Shown here: in pieces, positions 28,117 to 38,254 of the stretch
Numbering within the stretch: position 1 is the stretch's first letter
Layout of the letters: each line of letters begins with the position of its first letter
Source of the DNA: Blastococcus colisei
GTDB lineage: Bacteria > Actinomycetota > Actinomycetes > Mycobacteriales > Geodermatophilaceae
Length of the DNA: 64,000 nt
Direction of reading: 5' to 3'
Assembly (NCBI RefSeq): GCF_006717095.1
Contig: NZ_VFQE01000001.1
Span: forward strand, 3,472,001-3,536,000
Program-made: the position numbers and the translations under genes
The notes under the pieces: model-generated
The model's database searches: none
Seen by the model: the letters and a program-made list of their open reading frames with translations, nothing else
What the model was told of the DNA's origin: nothing

Positions 28117-29241
28117 TCAGCGCCCGACGTGCCGCCCGACCAGGACCATCTCGTCGCGGTGCACGACCTCGCGGCGGTACTCCGGCGCGAGATCGCCGGT
28201 CTTCCGGCCGAGCACGGCGGGCATCTCCCGGGCGTCGTAGGCGACCAGCCCCCGGGCGACGACGACGCCGTCCGGGCCGACCAGCTCCACCGGGTCGTCG
28301 GCGAGGAAGTCGCCGGTGACGCCGGTGACGCCGGCCGCCAGCAGCGAGGCGTGCCGCTCCCGGACGGCGCGGACGGCGCCCTCGTCGAGCAGCACGCGGC
28401 CCCGCGGCCGGCTGGCGTAGCGCAGCCAGAACTGGCGGGCGCTGGGACGGCGGCCCATGGGGTCGAACAGCGTGCCCACCTGCTCCCCCGCGAGCGCCGC
28501 GGCGGCCTGCTGGGTGGAGGTGACCACGACCGGGACGCCGGCGTGGGCGGCGATGAAGGCGGCCTCCACCTTGGTCGCCATGCCCCCGGTGCCGACCCCG
28601 TTGCGCTTGGCGGTGCCGAGTACGACGGCAGCGAGATCGGCCGGCGAGGTCACGGTGTCCACGAGCTCCGCCGGGCCGATCCGGGGGTCGCCGTCGTAGA
28701 CGCCCTCGACGTCGGAGAGCAGGACGAGCGCGTCGGCCTGGGCGACGTGCGCCACCAGCGCGGCGAGCCGGTCGTTGTCGCCGAACCGGATCTCCTCCGT
28801 GGCCACCGTGTCGTTCTCGTTGACGATCGGCAGCGCGCCCAGGGCCAGCAGCCGCTCCATCGTCTGGTGGGCGTTGCGGTAGTGGCTGCGGCGGGTCAGG
28901 TCGTCGGCGGTCAGCAGCACCTGGCCGACGGTGATGTCGTGCCGGGAGAACGCGTCGGCGTAGGTCTGCACCAGCCGGAGCTGGCCGACGCTGGCCGCGG
29001 CCTGCGCCGTCGCCAGGTCCCGCGGCCGCCCGTCGAGCTGCAGCGGCGCGAGACCGGCCGCGATCGCACCGGAGGAGACGAGCACGACCTCGCGTCCCGC
29101 GGCCCGCACCGCGCCGAGGACGTCGACCAGCGCCGACAGCCGCGCCGCATCCAGCCCACCGGGCAGGGTGGTCAGCGACGAGGACCCCACCTTGACGACG
29201 ACGCGGCACGCGCCGGCGATCTGCGGACGCGCGGCGCTCAC
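28117..29241 (-). CDS. proB: glutamate 5-kinase with PUA domain
   Basis: First enzyme of proline synthesis, phosphorylating glutamate. It has 374 residues. The amino-acid kinase domain spans about residues 10-260 with [43 protein letters not shown] and [14 protein letters not shown]-terminal PUA domain (about 280-360) has [13 protein letters not shown]. The GTG start overlaps the obgE stop by GTGA. proA lies 4 kb away in the same orientation, beyond the zinc operon. Confidence 0.97.
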   Translation of the reverse strand: MSAARPQIAGACRVVVKVGSSSLTTLPGGLDAARLSALVDVLGAVRAAGREVVLVSSGAIAAGLAPLQLDGRPRDLATAQAAASVGQLRLVQTYADAFSRHDITVGQVLLTADDLTRRSHYRNAHQTMERLLALGALPIVNENDTVATEEIRFGDNDRLAALVAHVAQADALVLLSDVEGVYDGDPRIGPAELVDTVTSPADLAAVVLGTAKRNGVGTGGMATKVEAAFIAAHAGVPVVVTSTQQAAAALAGEQVGTLFDPMGRRPSARQFWLRYASRPRGRVLLDEGAVRAVRERHASLLAAGVTGVTGDFLADDPVELVGPDGVVVARGLVAYDAREMPAVLGRKTGDLAPEYRREVVHRDEMVLVGRHVGR

Positions 29242-30737
29242 GGGGCGTCGTCCGGAAGATCAGCCGGCAGGTCGTCGTCGGTCCAGGTGTCGTCGCTGAG
29301 CTCGTAGGGCGTGCGTCGGGCCTTCTTGGCGGCGAGCCGTTCCTGCGCGCGGACGCGGTGCGGCGCGTCCACGCGGGAGTCGGTGCCGCGGCCGCCGAGA
29401 CCGGCGGACTCCTCCACCGTCAGCGTGCCGGCGGGCAGCGTGGGCACCCAGTCGAAGGTCACGCCGCCGATGGTGACGGCGTCGCCCTCGCGAGCACCTG
29501 CCTTGGCCAGTTGCTCCTCGACGCCGAGGCGGTTGAGCCGGTCGGCGAGGAAGCCGACGGCCTCGTCGTTGGTGAAGTCGGTCTGGCGGACCCAGCGCTC
29601 CGGACGCACCCCGTGCACGACGAAGCCCTCGTCGTCCTCGGGGTCGCGCTCGACGGTGAAGCCGGAGTCGTCCACGGCCTTCGGCGTGATGGTGACCCGC
29701 GCCGGCTCCATCGTGGGCAGGCTGGCGCGGTGCGCCTCGACGTGGGCGGCGAGTGCGAAGCCGAACTCCTTCAGCCCCTCACCCGTCGCGGCGCTGACCG
29801 GGTAGACGTCCAGGCCGCGCTTCTCCAGGGAGGCGCGGACCAGGTCGACCAGCTCCCGCCCGTCGGGCACGTCGATCTTGTTGAGGACGGCGACCTGCAG
29901 CCGGCCCACGAGGTCGAGCTCGTCCCCACCGTATTCGGCGAGCTCGTGCTCGAGCGCCTCGATGTCGCTCTCCGGGTCGCGGCCGGGCTCCATCGTCGCC
30001 ATGTCGACGACGTGCACCAGGACGGCGCAACGCTCGACGTGCCGGAGGAACTGCACTCCCAGGCCCTTGCCGGTGGACGCGCCGGGGATGAGGCCGGGGA
30101 CGTCGGCCATCGTGTAGACGGTGTCGCCGGAGCGGATCACGCCGAGGTTGGGCACCAGAGTGGTGAACGGGTAGTCGGCGATCTTCGGCCGCGCCGCGGA
30201 CATCGCGGCGACCAGCGACGACTTGCCCGCCGAGGGGAAGCCGACGAGGCCGACGTCGGCGATGCTCTTGAGCTCGATGACGGCGTCGAACGCCTCCCCC
30301 TCCTCGCCCAGCAGGGCGAAGCCGGGCGCCTTGCGGCGCGCGTTGGCCAGCGCGGCGTTGCCGAGCCCGCCCTTGCCGCCCTTCGCGAGCACCACGCGGG
30401 TGCCCGCGCCGACGAGGTCGGCGATCACCCGGCCGTCGGGGGTGGACACCACGGTGCCGGCCGGGACCTTGAGGATCCGGTCCTCGCCCCTGCCCCCGTG
30501 CCGGTTGCTGCCCTCACCGGGGCGGCCGTTGCCGGCCTTCTGGTGCGGGCGGTGGTGGAAGTCCAGCAGGGTGTGCACGCTGGGATCGACCTCGAGGACG
30601 ATGTCCCCGCCGTTGCCACCGTTGCCCCCGTCGGGCCCGCCGAGGGGCTTGAACTTCTCCCGATGGACCGAGGAGACGCCGTGGCCACCGTTTCCGGCGG
30701 CGACGTGCACGACTACCCGGTCGACGAAAGCGGCCAT
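29238..30737 (-). CDS. obgE: GTPase ObgE/CgtA
   Basis: Ribosome-assembly and stress GTPase, 499 residues from ATG 30737. The glycine-rich Obg fold occupies residues 1-158 ([20 protein letters not shown]). The G domain follows, with [20 protein letters not shown] (G1), TTLVPNLG (G2 region), [11 protein letters not shown] (G3) and VLNKIDVPD (G4). An OCT domain follows around residues 350-430. The final 60 residues are acidic and variable, as often in actinobacteria. It sits between rpmA and proB in the classic rplU-rpmA-obgE-proB order, with a strong hairpin in the 96-base gap after rpmA. Confidence 0.97.
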   Translation of the reverse strand: MAAFVDRVVVHVAAGNGGHGVSSVHREKFKPLGGPDGGNGGNGGDIVLEVDPSVHTLLDFHHRPHQKAGNGRPGEGSNRHGGRGEDRILKVPAGTVVSTPDGRVIADLVGAGTRVVLAKGGKGGLGNAALANARRKAPGFALLGEEGEAFDAVIELKSIADVGLVGFPSAGKSSLVAAMSAARPKIADYPFTTLVPNLGVIRSGDTVYTMADVPGLIPGASTGKGLGVQFLRHVERCAVLVHVVDMATMEPGRDPESDIEALEHELAEYGGDELDLVGRLQVAVLNKIDVPDGRELVDLVRASLEKRGLDVYPVSAATGEGLKEFGFALAAHVEAHRASLPTMEPARVTITPKAVDDSGFTVERDPEDDEGFVVHGVRPERWVRQTDFTNDEAVGFLADRLNRLGVEEQLAKAGAREGDAVTIGGVTFDWVPTLPAGTLTVEESAGLGGRGTDSRVDAPHRVRAQERLAAKKARRTPYELSDDTWTDDDLPADLPDDAP

Positions 30738-30766
30738 CTCCGCCGCCTCCTACCTGCTGAGCGCCG

Positions 30767-30797
30767 CGAGCGCACGGGCGGACCGCCCGTGCGCTCG
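30767..30797. terminator. 15-bp-arm perfect hairpin between rpmA and obgE
   Basis: GAGCGCACGGGCGG at 30768-30781 and its complement at 30783-30796 are separated by one base, with a further C-G pair outside. It would terminate or attenuate the rplU-rpmA transcript before obgE, so obgE may rely on partial read-through or its own promoter. Confidence 0.75.
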
Positions 30798-30833
30798 TCA
30801 GCGTGTGTCCGGAAGTGCTGTGTGTGAGAGTGC

Positions 30834-31091
30834 TCAGGCCCCGACAGCCGAGATGGAGACGGTCTTCCGTCCCCGGCGCGTGCCGAAGGTGACCGCGCCC
30901 GGCGCGAGCGCGAACAGCGTGTCGTCACTGCCGCGACCGACACCGAGACCCGGGTGGAAGTGGGTCCCGCGCTGGCGAACGATGATCTCCCCGGCCTTGA
31001 CGACCTGGCCGCCGAAGCGCTTCACGCCGAGGCGCTGGGCGTTCGAGTCGCGACCGTTGCGGGACGACGAGGCGCCCTTCTTGTGTGCCAT
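30834..31091 (-). CDS. rpmA: 50S ribosomal protein L27
   Basis: Large-subunit protein whose N-terminus reaches the peptidyl transferase centre. It has 85 residues from ATG 31091: [20 protein letters not shown], then [20 protein letters not shown]. No extra N-terminal extension of the Firmicutes type is present, so no cleavage is needed. It is seven bases downstream of rplU, the normal pairing. Confidence 0.98.
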   Translation of the reverse strand: MAHKKGASSSRNGRDSNAQRLGVKRFGGQVVKAGEIIVRQRGTHFHPGLGVGRGSDDTLFALAPGAVTFGTRRGRKTVSISAVGA

Positions 31092-31098
31092 GTCGGTG

Positions 31099-31410
31099 TC
31101 AGCCCTTCGAGATGTCGCGGACCACGACGCTGGTCAGGGGCTGACGGTGCCCCTGCCGCTTGTGGTACCCGGTCTTGTTCTTGAACTTGTGGATGTGGAT
31201 CTTCGGGCCCTTGCCGTGCTCGACGATCTCACCGGTCACCGTCACCTTGGCCAGGGCCGCGGCGTCGCTGGTGACGGTGTCGCCGTCGACCAGCAGGATG
31301 GCCGGGAGGGCCACCGTGTCACCGGCTGCGCCCTGCAGGCGGTTGATCGTGAACATGTCGCCCACGGCCACCTTGTGCTGGCTGCCACCGGCCTTCACCA
31401 CTGCGTACAC
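31099..31410 (-). CDS. rplU: 50S ribosomal protein L21
   Basis: Large-subunit protein binding 23S rRNA. Two GTG codons are adjacent, at 31413 and 31410. I chose 31410 because it places GAGGAG six bases upstream and gives the standard 103 residues beginning [18 protein letters not shown]. The conserved C-terminal [17 protein letters not shown] is intact. The frame is open further upstream, but only into the promoter region. It heads rplU-rpmA. Confidence 0.97.
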   Translation of the reverse strand: MYAVVKAGGSQHKVAVGDMFTINRLQGAAGDTVALPAILLVDGDTVTSDAAALAKVTVTGEIVEHGKGPKIHIHKFKNKTGYHKRQGHRQPLTSVVVRDISKG

Positions 31411-31603
31411 CACTGACTCCTCGTTCGCTTCTTCGTGTCTAGCTCTGTTCCGGCGCGCAGACCGGAGCGATCGCCGGGTGCTGGACGGGTCGCTGTCGCC
31501 TGACCCGGCGGCACCCGAAGGCGCCCGCACGGTGGCGGTGCAACCCGACCAGCGTACCCGAGCGGCACACGGCCGGTCGACACGGGCCGGTCAGGCGTTC
31601 GTC

Positions 31604-31626
31604 ACGTCCGGAGGGCCCCCGGACGT
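31604..31626. terminator. hairpin after rne
   Basis: ACGTCCGG (31604-31611) pairs with CCGGACGT (31619-31626) across a seven-base loop, directly after the rne stop codon at 31630. It separates rne from the rplU promoter region. Confidence 0.6.
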
Positions 31627-31629
31627 CGT

Positions 31630-34605
31630 TCAGGAGACGGGCGGACCCGCCGGACGGCTGGCGGCCCGGCGGCGACGCGGACGGGAGGTCGCCTCGGCCT
31701 CTACCGGTGCCGCAACGGCCTGCTCCTCGACCACGGGCTCCTCGGCGACCGGCTCCTCGACAGCCATTCCCTGGACGGCGACGGCCTCGGCCTGCGCCGG
31801 CTCCGTGGTGGAGCCGTCAGCGGACGGCTGCTCCCCGACCGCCAGGACCTCGACCGCGTCGCTCGCCACCGGGGCCGCCTCCGTGTCGGCGGACTCCATG
31901 TCGGCGCTCTCCGTGTCGGCGCTCTCCGTGTCGGTCGCCTCGATGTCGGCGGTCGCGGCCGGCTCGGCCTCCGCGTCGTCGGCCGTGCCCGCGAGGACGG
32001 CTGCGTCCTCGGCCGCGCGCTCCTCACCGGACTGGCCACGGTTGCGACGTCCCCGGTTCCGGCGGCCGCCACTTCGGGTGCCCTCGGGAGCCTCGCCGTC
32101 CCCGGATGCGACGACGTCGGGTGCCGTCTCCTCCGACTTCTCGGCCGCCGCGACGGCGTCCTTGCCGGCGTCCTTGGCGTTGTCCCGGCCGCCGGCGCGG
32201 TCCCGGCGGCTGCTGCCGCCACCGCCGTTGCCGCTGCCGGCGTTCCCGCCTCCGCCGCCGCTGCTGCGGCGCTTCTCGTCCACCGGGTCGGTGCTGACGA
32301 CGACGCCACGACCGCGGCAGTGGTCGCACGGCTCGGAGAAGACCTCGAGCAGGCCCTGGCCCACGCGCTTGCGGGTCATCTGGACCAGGCCCAGCGAGGT
32401 GACCTCGGCGACCTGGTGCTTGGTGCGGTCGCGACCCAGGCACTCGGTGAGCCGCCGCAGCACGAGGTCGCGGTTGCTCTCGAGCACCATGTCGATGAAG
32501 TCGATGACGATGATGCCGCCGATGTCGCGCAGCCGGAGCTGACGGACGATCTCCTCCGCGGCCTCCATGTTGTTGCGCGTCACCGTCTGCTCGAGGTTCC
32601 CGCCCGAGCCGACGAACTTGCCGGTGTTGACGTCGACGACGGTCATCGCCTCGGTGCGGTCGATGACCAGCGAGCCGCCCGAGGGAAGCCAGACCTTGCG
32701 GTCGAGCGCCTTGGCCAGCTGCTCGTCGATGCGCAGGTCGCGGAAGACGTCACCCTCGCCGGTGAACCGGGTCAGGCGACCGGTCAGCTCCGGGGAGACG
32801 TGCGCGACGTAGGCCTCGACGGTGTCCCAGGCGTCGTCGCCCTGGACGACGAGCTCCTTGAAGTCCTCGTTGAAGACGTCGCGGATGACGCGGATCGCGA
32901 GGTCGGGCTCGCCGTAGAGCAGCGTCGGCGCGCTCGACGTCGACTCGGCCTTCTTCTGGATGACGTCCCACTGCGCGGTCAGCCGGTTGACGTCGCGGGT
33001 GAGCTCCTCCTCCGAGGCGCCCTCCGCGGCGGTCCGGATGATCACGCCGGCGTCCTCGGGGACGATCTTCTTGAGGATGTCCTTGAGGCGCGTCCGCTCG
33101 GTGTCGGGCAGCTTGCGGCTGATGCCGGTCATCGAGCCGCCGGGCACGAAGACCAGGAACCGGCCGGGCAGGTTGATCTGCTGGGTCAGGCGGGCGCCCT
33201 TGTGCCCGATCGGGTCCTTGGTGACCTGCACGAGGACCTTGTCGCCGGACTTCATGGCGGTCTCGATCGAGCGCTGCTTGCCGGACAGGCCGGCGGCGTC
33301 CCAGTTGACCTCACCGGCGTAGAGGACGGCGTTGCGCCCCTTGCCGATGTCGACGAAGGCGGCCTCCATGCTGGGCAGCACGTTCTGCACGCGGCCGAGG
33401 TAGACGTTGCCCGCGAACGAGGTCGCGGACGCCTGGGTCACGTAGTGCTCGACCAGGACATCGTCCTCGAGGACGGCGATCTGCGTCCGCTCACCGCGCT
33501 GCCGGATGACCATCGTGCGGTCGACGGCCTCGCGGCGGGCGAGGAACTCGCTCTCGGTCAGGATCGGCGCGCGGCGGCGACCGGTGTCCCGGCCGTCCCG
33601 GCGGCGCTGGCGCTTGGCCTCCAGGCGGGTGGACCCGGCGACCCCGCGGACGTCGTCGTCGCTGGTGAGCCGGCCGTTGCGGCCGGCGCGCTCGGGACGG
33701 TCGTCGTCGTCGGAGTCCTCGCTGCGGTCCTCCCCGCCTCCCCCGCCACCGCTGCGGCGGCGGCGACGGCGCCGGCGACGGGTGCTCGAGCCACCCTCGG
33801 AGTCGTCGGACTCGGTCTCCGCGGCGTCGTCGGCGGACTCGTCGTCGTCGTCCTCGTCCTCGTCGGACTCGGTGTCGGAGGTGTCCTCCGTGGCGTCCTC
33901 GTCGCCGCTGTCCTCTCCGCTGCGGCCACGGCCACGGCCTCGGCGGCCACGGCGGCGACGCCGACTGCCGGTGCCGCTCTCGTCGCGGTCGTCGGCGTCC
34001 TCGGAGTCGGCGCCTTCCGTGTCGGTGTCCTCGACGTCCTCGCTGGACTCCTCCACGTCCGCCTGCTCGGCGGGCTTGCGGCGGGAGCGGCTGCGCCGGG
34101 GACGGGACGGGCCGGTGTCGCCCTCGGTGTCGTCACCCGCGGCCGCCGGCTCGTCTGGGGCCTCCTCGTCGGCAGGTGCGGCCTCGGGGGCCTCCGCCGG
34201 ACGGCGGCTACGGCGCCGCGGGGGTGGCGGGACGTCGGTCTCGCTGGGCGCCACGAAGCTCACGAAAGCGGGGATGGCCGGCGCGGGCGCCGGGGCCTCG
34301 ACGGAGTCGGGGTCGGCCGCGATGACCGAGCGGGTCGCGCGGCGCCGGGGGCGGGCGACCACGGCGGTCGGTTCCGGGGAGCTGAACGCCGTCGCGAACC
34401 GCGGCAGAGCGGGCTCCGGTTCGGGCTCGGGCTCCGGCTCGGGCTCGGCGGGCGTCTCCTCGACGGCGGTCTCCGCCGCGTCCTCCTCCGGATCGGCCGG
34501 GACCGAGGAGTCCTCGGACACGGTGGGGACCTCGGTGACCTCTGCGTCCGGGTCGGGCCCGGTCGCGGTCTCGCCGGTGGTGTCGGTGCTGTCGGTATCG
34601 GCCAC
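31630..34605 (-). CDS. rne: Rne/Rng family ribonuclease (RNase E/G)
   Basis: Endoribonuclease for mRNA turnover and rRNA maturation, 991 residues from GTG 34605 (AGGAG ten bases upstream); ATG 34623 would add six residues. The catalytic core lies about residues 385-810: an S1 domain after TMVIRQRGERTQIAVLEDD, the RNase H-like and DNase I-like parts with VDVNTGKFVGSGGN and IIVIDFIDMV carrying the two catalytic aspartates, and the CDHC zinc-link. Long disordered arms flank it. The N-terminal arm has EPEPEPEPEP and acidic DDED runs alternating with RRRRG blocks. The C-terminal arm has a TESAD-type repeat. Such arms usually serve as protein and RNA scaffolds. It is upstream of rplU-rpmA in the usual actinobacterial order. 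Confidence 0.95.
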   Translation of the reverse strand: MADTDSTDTTGETATGPDPDAEVTEVPTVSEDSSVPADPEEDAAETAVEETPAEPEPEPEPEPEPALPRFATAFSSPEPTAVVARPRRRATRSVIAADPDSVEAPAPAPAIPAFVSFVAPSETDVPPPPRRRSRRPAEAPEAAPADEEAPDEPAAAGDDTEGDTGPSRPRRSRSRRKPAEQADVEESSEDVEDTDTEGADSEDADDRDESGTGSRRRRRGRRGRGRGRSGEDSGDEDATEDTSDTESDEDEDDDDESADDAAETESDDSEGGSSTRRRRRRRRRSGGGGGGEDRSEDSDDDDRPERAGRNGRLTSDDDVRGVAGSTRLEAKRQRRRDGRDTGRRRAPILTESEFLARREAVDRTMVIRQRGERTQIAVLEDDVLVEHYVTQASATSFAGNVYLGRVQNVLPSMEAAFVDIGKGRNAVLYAGEVNWDAAGLSGKQRSIETAMKSGDKVLVQVTKDPIGHKGARLTQQINLPGRFLVFVPGGSMTGISRKLPDTERTRLKDILKKIVPEDAGVIIRTAAEGASEEELTRDVNRLTAQWDVIQKKAESTSSAPTLLYGEPDLAIRVIRDVFNEDFKELVVQGDDAWDTVEAYVAHVSPELTGRLTRFTGEGDVFRDLRIDEQLAKALDRKVWLPSGGSLVIDRTEAMTVVDVNTGKFVGSGGNLEQTVTRNNMEAAEEIVRQLRLRDIGGIIVIDFIDMVLESNRDLVLRRLTECLGRDRTKHQVAEVTSLGLVQMTRKRVGQGLLEVFSEPCDHCRGRGVVVSTDPVDEKRRSSGGGGGNAGSGNGGGGSSRRDRAGGRDNAKDAGKDAVAAAEKSEETAPDVVASGDGEAPEGTRSGGRRNRGRRNRGQSGEERAAEDAAVLAGTADDAEAEPAATADIEATDTESADTESADMESADTEAAPVASDAVEVLAVGEQPSADGSTTEPAQAEAVAVQGMAVEEPVAEEPVVEEQAVAAPVEAEATSRPRRRRAASRPAGPPVS

Positions 34606-34942
34606 GAGGGCTCGTCTCCTCATGTGCTCCCGGGCGCCGATCGGATGACTGGCGGCCGCGCAGGAGCACGGGTTGGGCGGAACGAGCCGTCGCACGGGGT
34701 ACGGCGAGGGTGGCTCGTCCTGCGGAAGTCTGATGTCGGCCACCGCGCGACGGTTGCCGCGGCGGAGACCGCACTGCTGGTGGTGCCCGTCCCGGCCGGG
34801 GGCCGGTGCGGTGGTGCTGGTCTGGCTGGTCGGTCGGTGGTGCGAGGGTCTGCGTGGTCCGGACCGGCTGGCCCGGATCGGGGTGCGTCACGCCTGGCAG
34901 CCGTGGCGCTCGACGGCGCGCGGCCCCTCGGGGATCCACCGG
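34606..34942. other. 337-bp region upstream of rne
   Basis: No supportable gene. On the minus strand it would contain the rne promoter and a long 5' leader, a place where RNase E genes in other bacteria are autoregulated. A short GACCAGCC-like repetition occurs at about 34814-34840. I could not identify promoter boxes or a stable leader structure with confidence. Confidence 0.4.
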
Positions 34943-35704
34943 TCAGATCGCCGCGTGCTCCCGGAGGGGGCGCGCCGCGCGGTCGGGACCGAGCGGATCG
35001 GCCACGGTCCCGGTGTCGTCGAGCCGGCCCTGCGCCTCACGCACGGCCCGGGGGGGCAACGGCGGGTGCAGGTCGGCGACGGCAGCCAGGGCGGCCAACA
35101 CGTCGTCTGGTCGTACAGCGGGCGTCAGCTGCCGGACGACCATGTGCAGTATGGCACAACCTGCCTCCTCGCCCGCCGACGCGCTGGCGACCGACGCGCG
35201 CGCGTCGACGTCCTTGAGGCCGTTCTTCGTCCGCTTGGCGACGGTCACGACGTCGCGGGAGAGGAACTCCTCGACGGCCGGCCGCAGGTCCGCGAGGGCG
35301 ACTCCGGGCAGCTCCACGCGCCAGACCGAGGTGTCGATGCGGTCGGCCAGTGACCCGGTCCCCTCGGCCGCCTGGACGCACTCCAGGATTGCCACCTCGT
35401 CGGGCAGCGCGGCGTCCAGCGCGGCCCGGACGGCCTCTGGGTCGCAGGCGACCGCCAGGCCGATCTCCACGTACTCGGCCTCGCTGGCGGCACCGGTGGG
35501 CGCCGCCCCGAGGTAGGAGATCTTCGGGTGCGGGCTGAAGCCGGCCGAGAACGCCATCGGCACCTGGGCGCGGCGCAGCGCCCGCTCCAGGGTGCGGGCG
35601 AGGTCGCGGTGACTCGCGAACCGGAGGCGGCCCCGCTTGGCGTAGCGGATGCGCAGTTTCTGGACGGTCGGCGGTGGGGGCGGACCGTCGGGCTGACGGG
35701 CCAT
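34943..35704 (-). CDS. TIGR03936 family radical SAM-associated protein
   Basis: DUF2344-type protein of 253 residues. ATG 35704 overlaps the last base of the preceding stop (TGATG). The conserved start KLRIRYAKRGRLRFASHRDL, the segment PMAFSAGFSPHPKISYLG and the following AEYVEIGL are diagnostic. In most actinobacteria it is encoded directly after a TIGR03960 radical SAM protein, as here, or fused to it. The molecular role is not established. Its position upstream of rne is conserved and suggests RNA or ribosome related work (inference). Confidence 0.93.
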   Translation of the reverse strand: MARQPDGPPPPPTVQKLRIRYAKRGRLRFASHRDLARTLERALRRAQVPMAFSAGFSPHPKISYLGAAPTGAASEAEYVEIGLAVACDPEAVRAALDAALPDEVAILECVQAAEGTGSLADRIDTSVWRVELPGVALADLRPAVEEFLSRDVVTVAKRTKNGLKDVDARASVASASAGEEAGCAILHMVVRQLTPAVRPDDVLAALAAVADLHPPLPPRAVREAQGRLDDTGTVADPLGPDRAARPLREHAAI

Positions 35705-37626
35705 CAGACGACGGTGAGCGGCAGCAGGCTGCGGCCGGTGGGGCCGATCTGGATCTCGGTGCCCATGGTCGGGCAGACGCCGCAGTCGTAGCAGGGGGTC
35801 CACCGGCAGTCGGCGACCTCCTCCTCGCTCAATGCCTCCTGCCAGTCCTCCCAGAGCCACTCCTTGTCCAGCCCGGAGTCCAGGTGGTCCCAGGGCAGGA
35901 CCTCGTGCTCGGTGCGCTCGCGGGTGGTGAACCAGTCGAGGTCGACGCCGAGGGGCGCGAGCTCCTCCTCCGCCGCCGTCGTCCAGCGGTCGAACGAGAA
36001 GTGCTCGCTCCAGCCGTCGAACTTCCCGCCGTCCCGCCAGACCCGCTCGATGACCCGGCCGACGCGGCGGTCGCCGCGGGACAGCAGCCCCTCGATCACG
36101 CCGGGCTTGCCGTCGTGGTAGCGCAGGCCGATCGAGCGGCCGATGCGCCGGTCCTCGTTGATCTTCTGCCGCAGCACGCGCAGCCGGTGGTCGATGGTCT
36201 CGGCGCTGGCCTGGCTGGCCCACTGGAACGGCGTGTGCGGCTTGGGCACGAACCCGCCGATGCTGACGGTGCAGCGGATGTCCTTCTGCCCGCTGGCCTC
36301 CCGGCCGGCCTTGATCACCTCGACGGCGAGGTCGGCGATCTCCAGCACGTCCTCGTCGGTCTCGGTGGGCAGGCCGCACATGAAGTAGAGCTTCACCTGG
36401 CGCCAGCCGTTGGCGTAGGCGGTGGTGACCGTGCGGACGAGGTCGTCCTTGGACACCGTCTTGTTGATCACCCGCCGGATCCGCTCGCTGCCGCCCTCGG
36501 GGGCGAAGGTGAGGCCGGAACGCCGTCCGTTGCGGGACAGTTCGTTGGCGAGGGTGACGTTGAAGGCGTCGACACGGGTGCTCGGCAGGCTGAGGCTGAC
36601 CTTGGAGTCCTCGTAGCGGTCGGCGAGTTCCTTGGCCAGCTGGCCGATCTCGGAGTGGTCGGCGCTGGACAGCGACAGCAGCCCCACCTCCTCGTAGCCG
36701 GTCGCCTTGAGGCCCTGCTCGACCATGGAGCCGATGCCCGTGATGGTCCGCTCGCGCACCGGGCGGGTGATCATCCCGGCCTGGCAGAAGCGGCAGCCGC
36801 GGGTGCAGCCGCGGAAGATCTCGACACTCATCCGCTCGTGGACTGATTCCGCCAGCGGGACGATCGGCGTCTTCGGGTAGGGCCACTCGTCGAGGTCCAT
36901 GACGGTGCGCTTGCCGACCTTCGCCGGGACGTCGTCCCGCGTGCGCTGCACGCCCGCGATGGCGCCGTCCGGCCCGTAGGCGACGGCGTAGAACCGCGGC
37001 ACGTAGACGCCCTCGACGCGGGCCAGGCGGGCGAGCAGCTCGACGCGGCCGCCGGGCCGCCCCTGCGCCTTCCACGCCTTGACGACGTCGGTGATGTCGC
37101 CGACGACCTGCTCGCCGTCACCCAGCACGGCGCAGTCGACGAAGTCGGCGACCGGCTCGGGGTTGAAGGCGGCGTGCCCGCCGGCGACGACGACGGGGTG
37201 GCTCTCGTCCCGGTCGACGGCGTGGATGGGAACGCCCGCCAGGTCGAGCGCCTCGAGCAGGTTGGTGTAGCCGAGCTCGGTCGCGAAGCTGACGCCGAGG
37301 AGGTCGAAGTCGCGGACCGAGCGGTGCCCGTCGACGGTGAACTGGGGGACGCCGTTCTCGCGCATCAGCGCGGCGAGGTCGGGCCAGACGGCGTACGTGC
37401 GCTCGGCGAGGGCGTCGGGGCGCTCGTTGAGCACCTCGTACAGGATCATCAGGCCCTGGTTGGGCAGCCCCACCTCGTAGGCGTCGGGGTACATCAGCGC
37501 CCAGTGGACGTCGGCGTCCTCCCAGGGCTTCACCTGCGAGTTCAGTTCACCGCCGACGTACTGGATCGGCTTCTGGATCTGAGCCAGCAGGGGCTCGAGG
37601 CGGGGGTACAGAGTCTCACCAGTCAT
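35704..37626 (-). CDS. TIGR03960 family B12-binding-like radical SAM protein
   Basis: Radical SAM enzyme of 640 residues from ATG 37626. The upstream open frame is unlikely to be coding. An N-terminal Rossmann/B12-binding-like region (residues 30-220) contains ALMYPDAYEVGLPNQGLMIL and VVAGGHAAFNPEPV. The iron-sulfur motif CxxxCxxC is in FRGCTRGCRFCQAGMITRP near residue 265. A C-terminal cysteine-rich end, WTPCYDCGVCPTMGTEIQIG, may hold a further cluster. Substrate unknown. It is coupled to the TIGR03936 gene by a TGATG overlap. Confidence 0.94.
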   Translation of the reverse strand: MTGETLYPRLEPLLAQIQKPIQYVGGELNSQVKPWEDADVHWALMYPDAYEVGLPNQGLMILYEVLNERPDALAERTYAVWPDLAALMRENGVPQFTVDGHRSVRDFDLLGVSFATELGYTNLLEALDLAGVPIHAVDRDESHPVVVAGGHAAFNPEPVADFVDCAVLGDGEQVVGDITDVVKAWKAQGRPGGRVELLARLARVEGVYVPRFYAVAYGPDGAIAGVQRTRDDVPAKVGKRTVMDLDEWPYPKTPIVPLAESVHERMSVEIFRGCTRGCRFCQAGMITRPVRERTITGIGSMVEQGLKATGYEEVGLLSLSSADHSEIGQLAKELADRYEDSKVSLSLPSTRVDAFNVTLANELSRNGRRSGLTFAPEGGSERIRRVINKTVSKDDLVRTVTTAYANGWRQVKLYFMCGLPTETDEDVLEIADLAVEVIKAGREASGQKDIRCTVSIGGFVPKPHTPFQWASQASAETIDHRLRVLRQKINEDRRIGRSIGLRYHDGKPGVIEGLLSRGDRRVGRVIERVWRDGGKFDGWSEHFSFDRWTTAAEEELAPLGVDLDWFTTRERTEHEVLPWDHLDSGLDKEWLWEDWQEALSEEEVADCRWTPCYDCGVCPTMGTEIQIGPTGRSLLPLTVV

Positions 37627-37680
37627 GACCGGTCCAGGGTAGCCGCCGCTCGTCCGACGATCAGGTGTCCTGATCGATCT

Positions 37681-37716
37681 GGGTCCTCCCTCACGGTCGA
37701 CCGCGAGGGAGGACCC
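37681..37716. terminator. 12-bp-stem hairpin after ndk
   Basis: GGGTCCTCCCTC (37681-37692) pairs perfectly with GAGGGAGGACCC (37705-37716). The 12-base loop contains GGTCGACC, itself a palindrome. It lies 28 bases beyond the ndk stop on the minus strand. Confidence 0.75.
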
Positions 37717-37744
37717 CACAAGGTGAGGTAGGACGGCGCCGGCG

Positions 37745-38167
37745 TCAGCCCAGGTCGGGGAAGAAGAGCTTCACCTCGCGCGCGGCGGATTCTGGCGAGT
37801 CCGAGCCGTGCACGATGTTGTTCTGCACCTCGAGGGCGAAGTCGCCCCGGATGGTGCCGGGGGCGGCCTTCACCGGGTCGGTGGCGCCGGCGAGAGCGCG
37901 GAACGCCTCGATCGTGCGCGGGCCCTCGACGACCAGCGCCATCAGCGGGCCTCCGGTGATGAACTCGACGAGGTCGGCGAAGAAGGGCCGCTCGCTGTGC
38001 TCGGCGTAGTGGGTCTCGGCGGTCTCCCGGGTCAGCGTCCGCAGCTCCGCGGCGACCAGGCGCAGCCCCTTGGCTTCCAGCCGCGACAGCACCTCCCCCA
38101 CGAGGCCGCGGGCGACGCCGTCGGGCTTGACCAGGACCAGAGTGCGCTCGGGCGCGGAGGTGGACAC
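37745..38167 (-). CDS. ndk: nucleoside diphosphate kinase
   Basis: Transfers the gamma phosphate between nucleoside triphosphates and diphosphates. GTG 38167 gives 140 residues, the normal size. The frame is open 22 codons further, but those residues do not belong to the family. Conserved segments are [36 protein letters not shown], and the catalytic histidine in [17 protein letters not shown]. It is transcribed away from the S8 protease gene, sharing a gap of about 90 bases. Confidence 0.97.
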   Translation of the reverse strand: MSTSAPERTLVLVKPDGVARGLVGEVLSRLEAKGLRLVAAELRTLTRETAETHYAEHSERPFFADLVEFITGGPLMALVVEGPRTIEAFRALAGATDPVKAAPGTIRGDFALEVQNNIVHGSDSPESAAREVKLFFPDLG

Positions 38168-38254
38168 GAGCCGGGAGCCTACGTCGACCAGGTCGCCACC
38201 CGTCACGTGGCCGGATGGCACGGCACCGGGCATCTCCCCCCGACGAGGGGAACG

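Noticed and set aside
31873-31930. Tandem repeat (TCGGCGGACTCC-type) as a possible mobile or minisatellite feature
   Set aside because: It lies inside the disordered C-terminal arm of rne and keeps the reading frame (TESAD/MESAD repeats), so it is better read as protein low complexity.
32320-35217. Very long plus-strand open frame (965 codons) opposite rne
   Set aside because: Antisense to a well-supported ribonuclease gene, with Leu/Gly/Arg-rich composition and no recognisable domain. It is a typical high-GC shadow.
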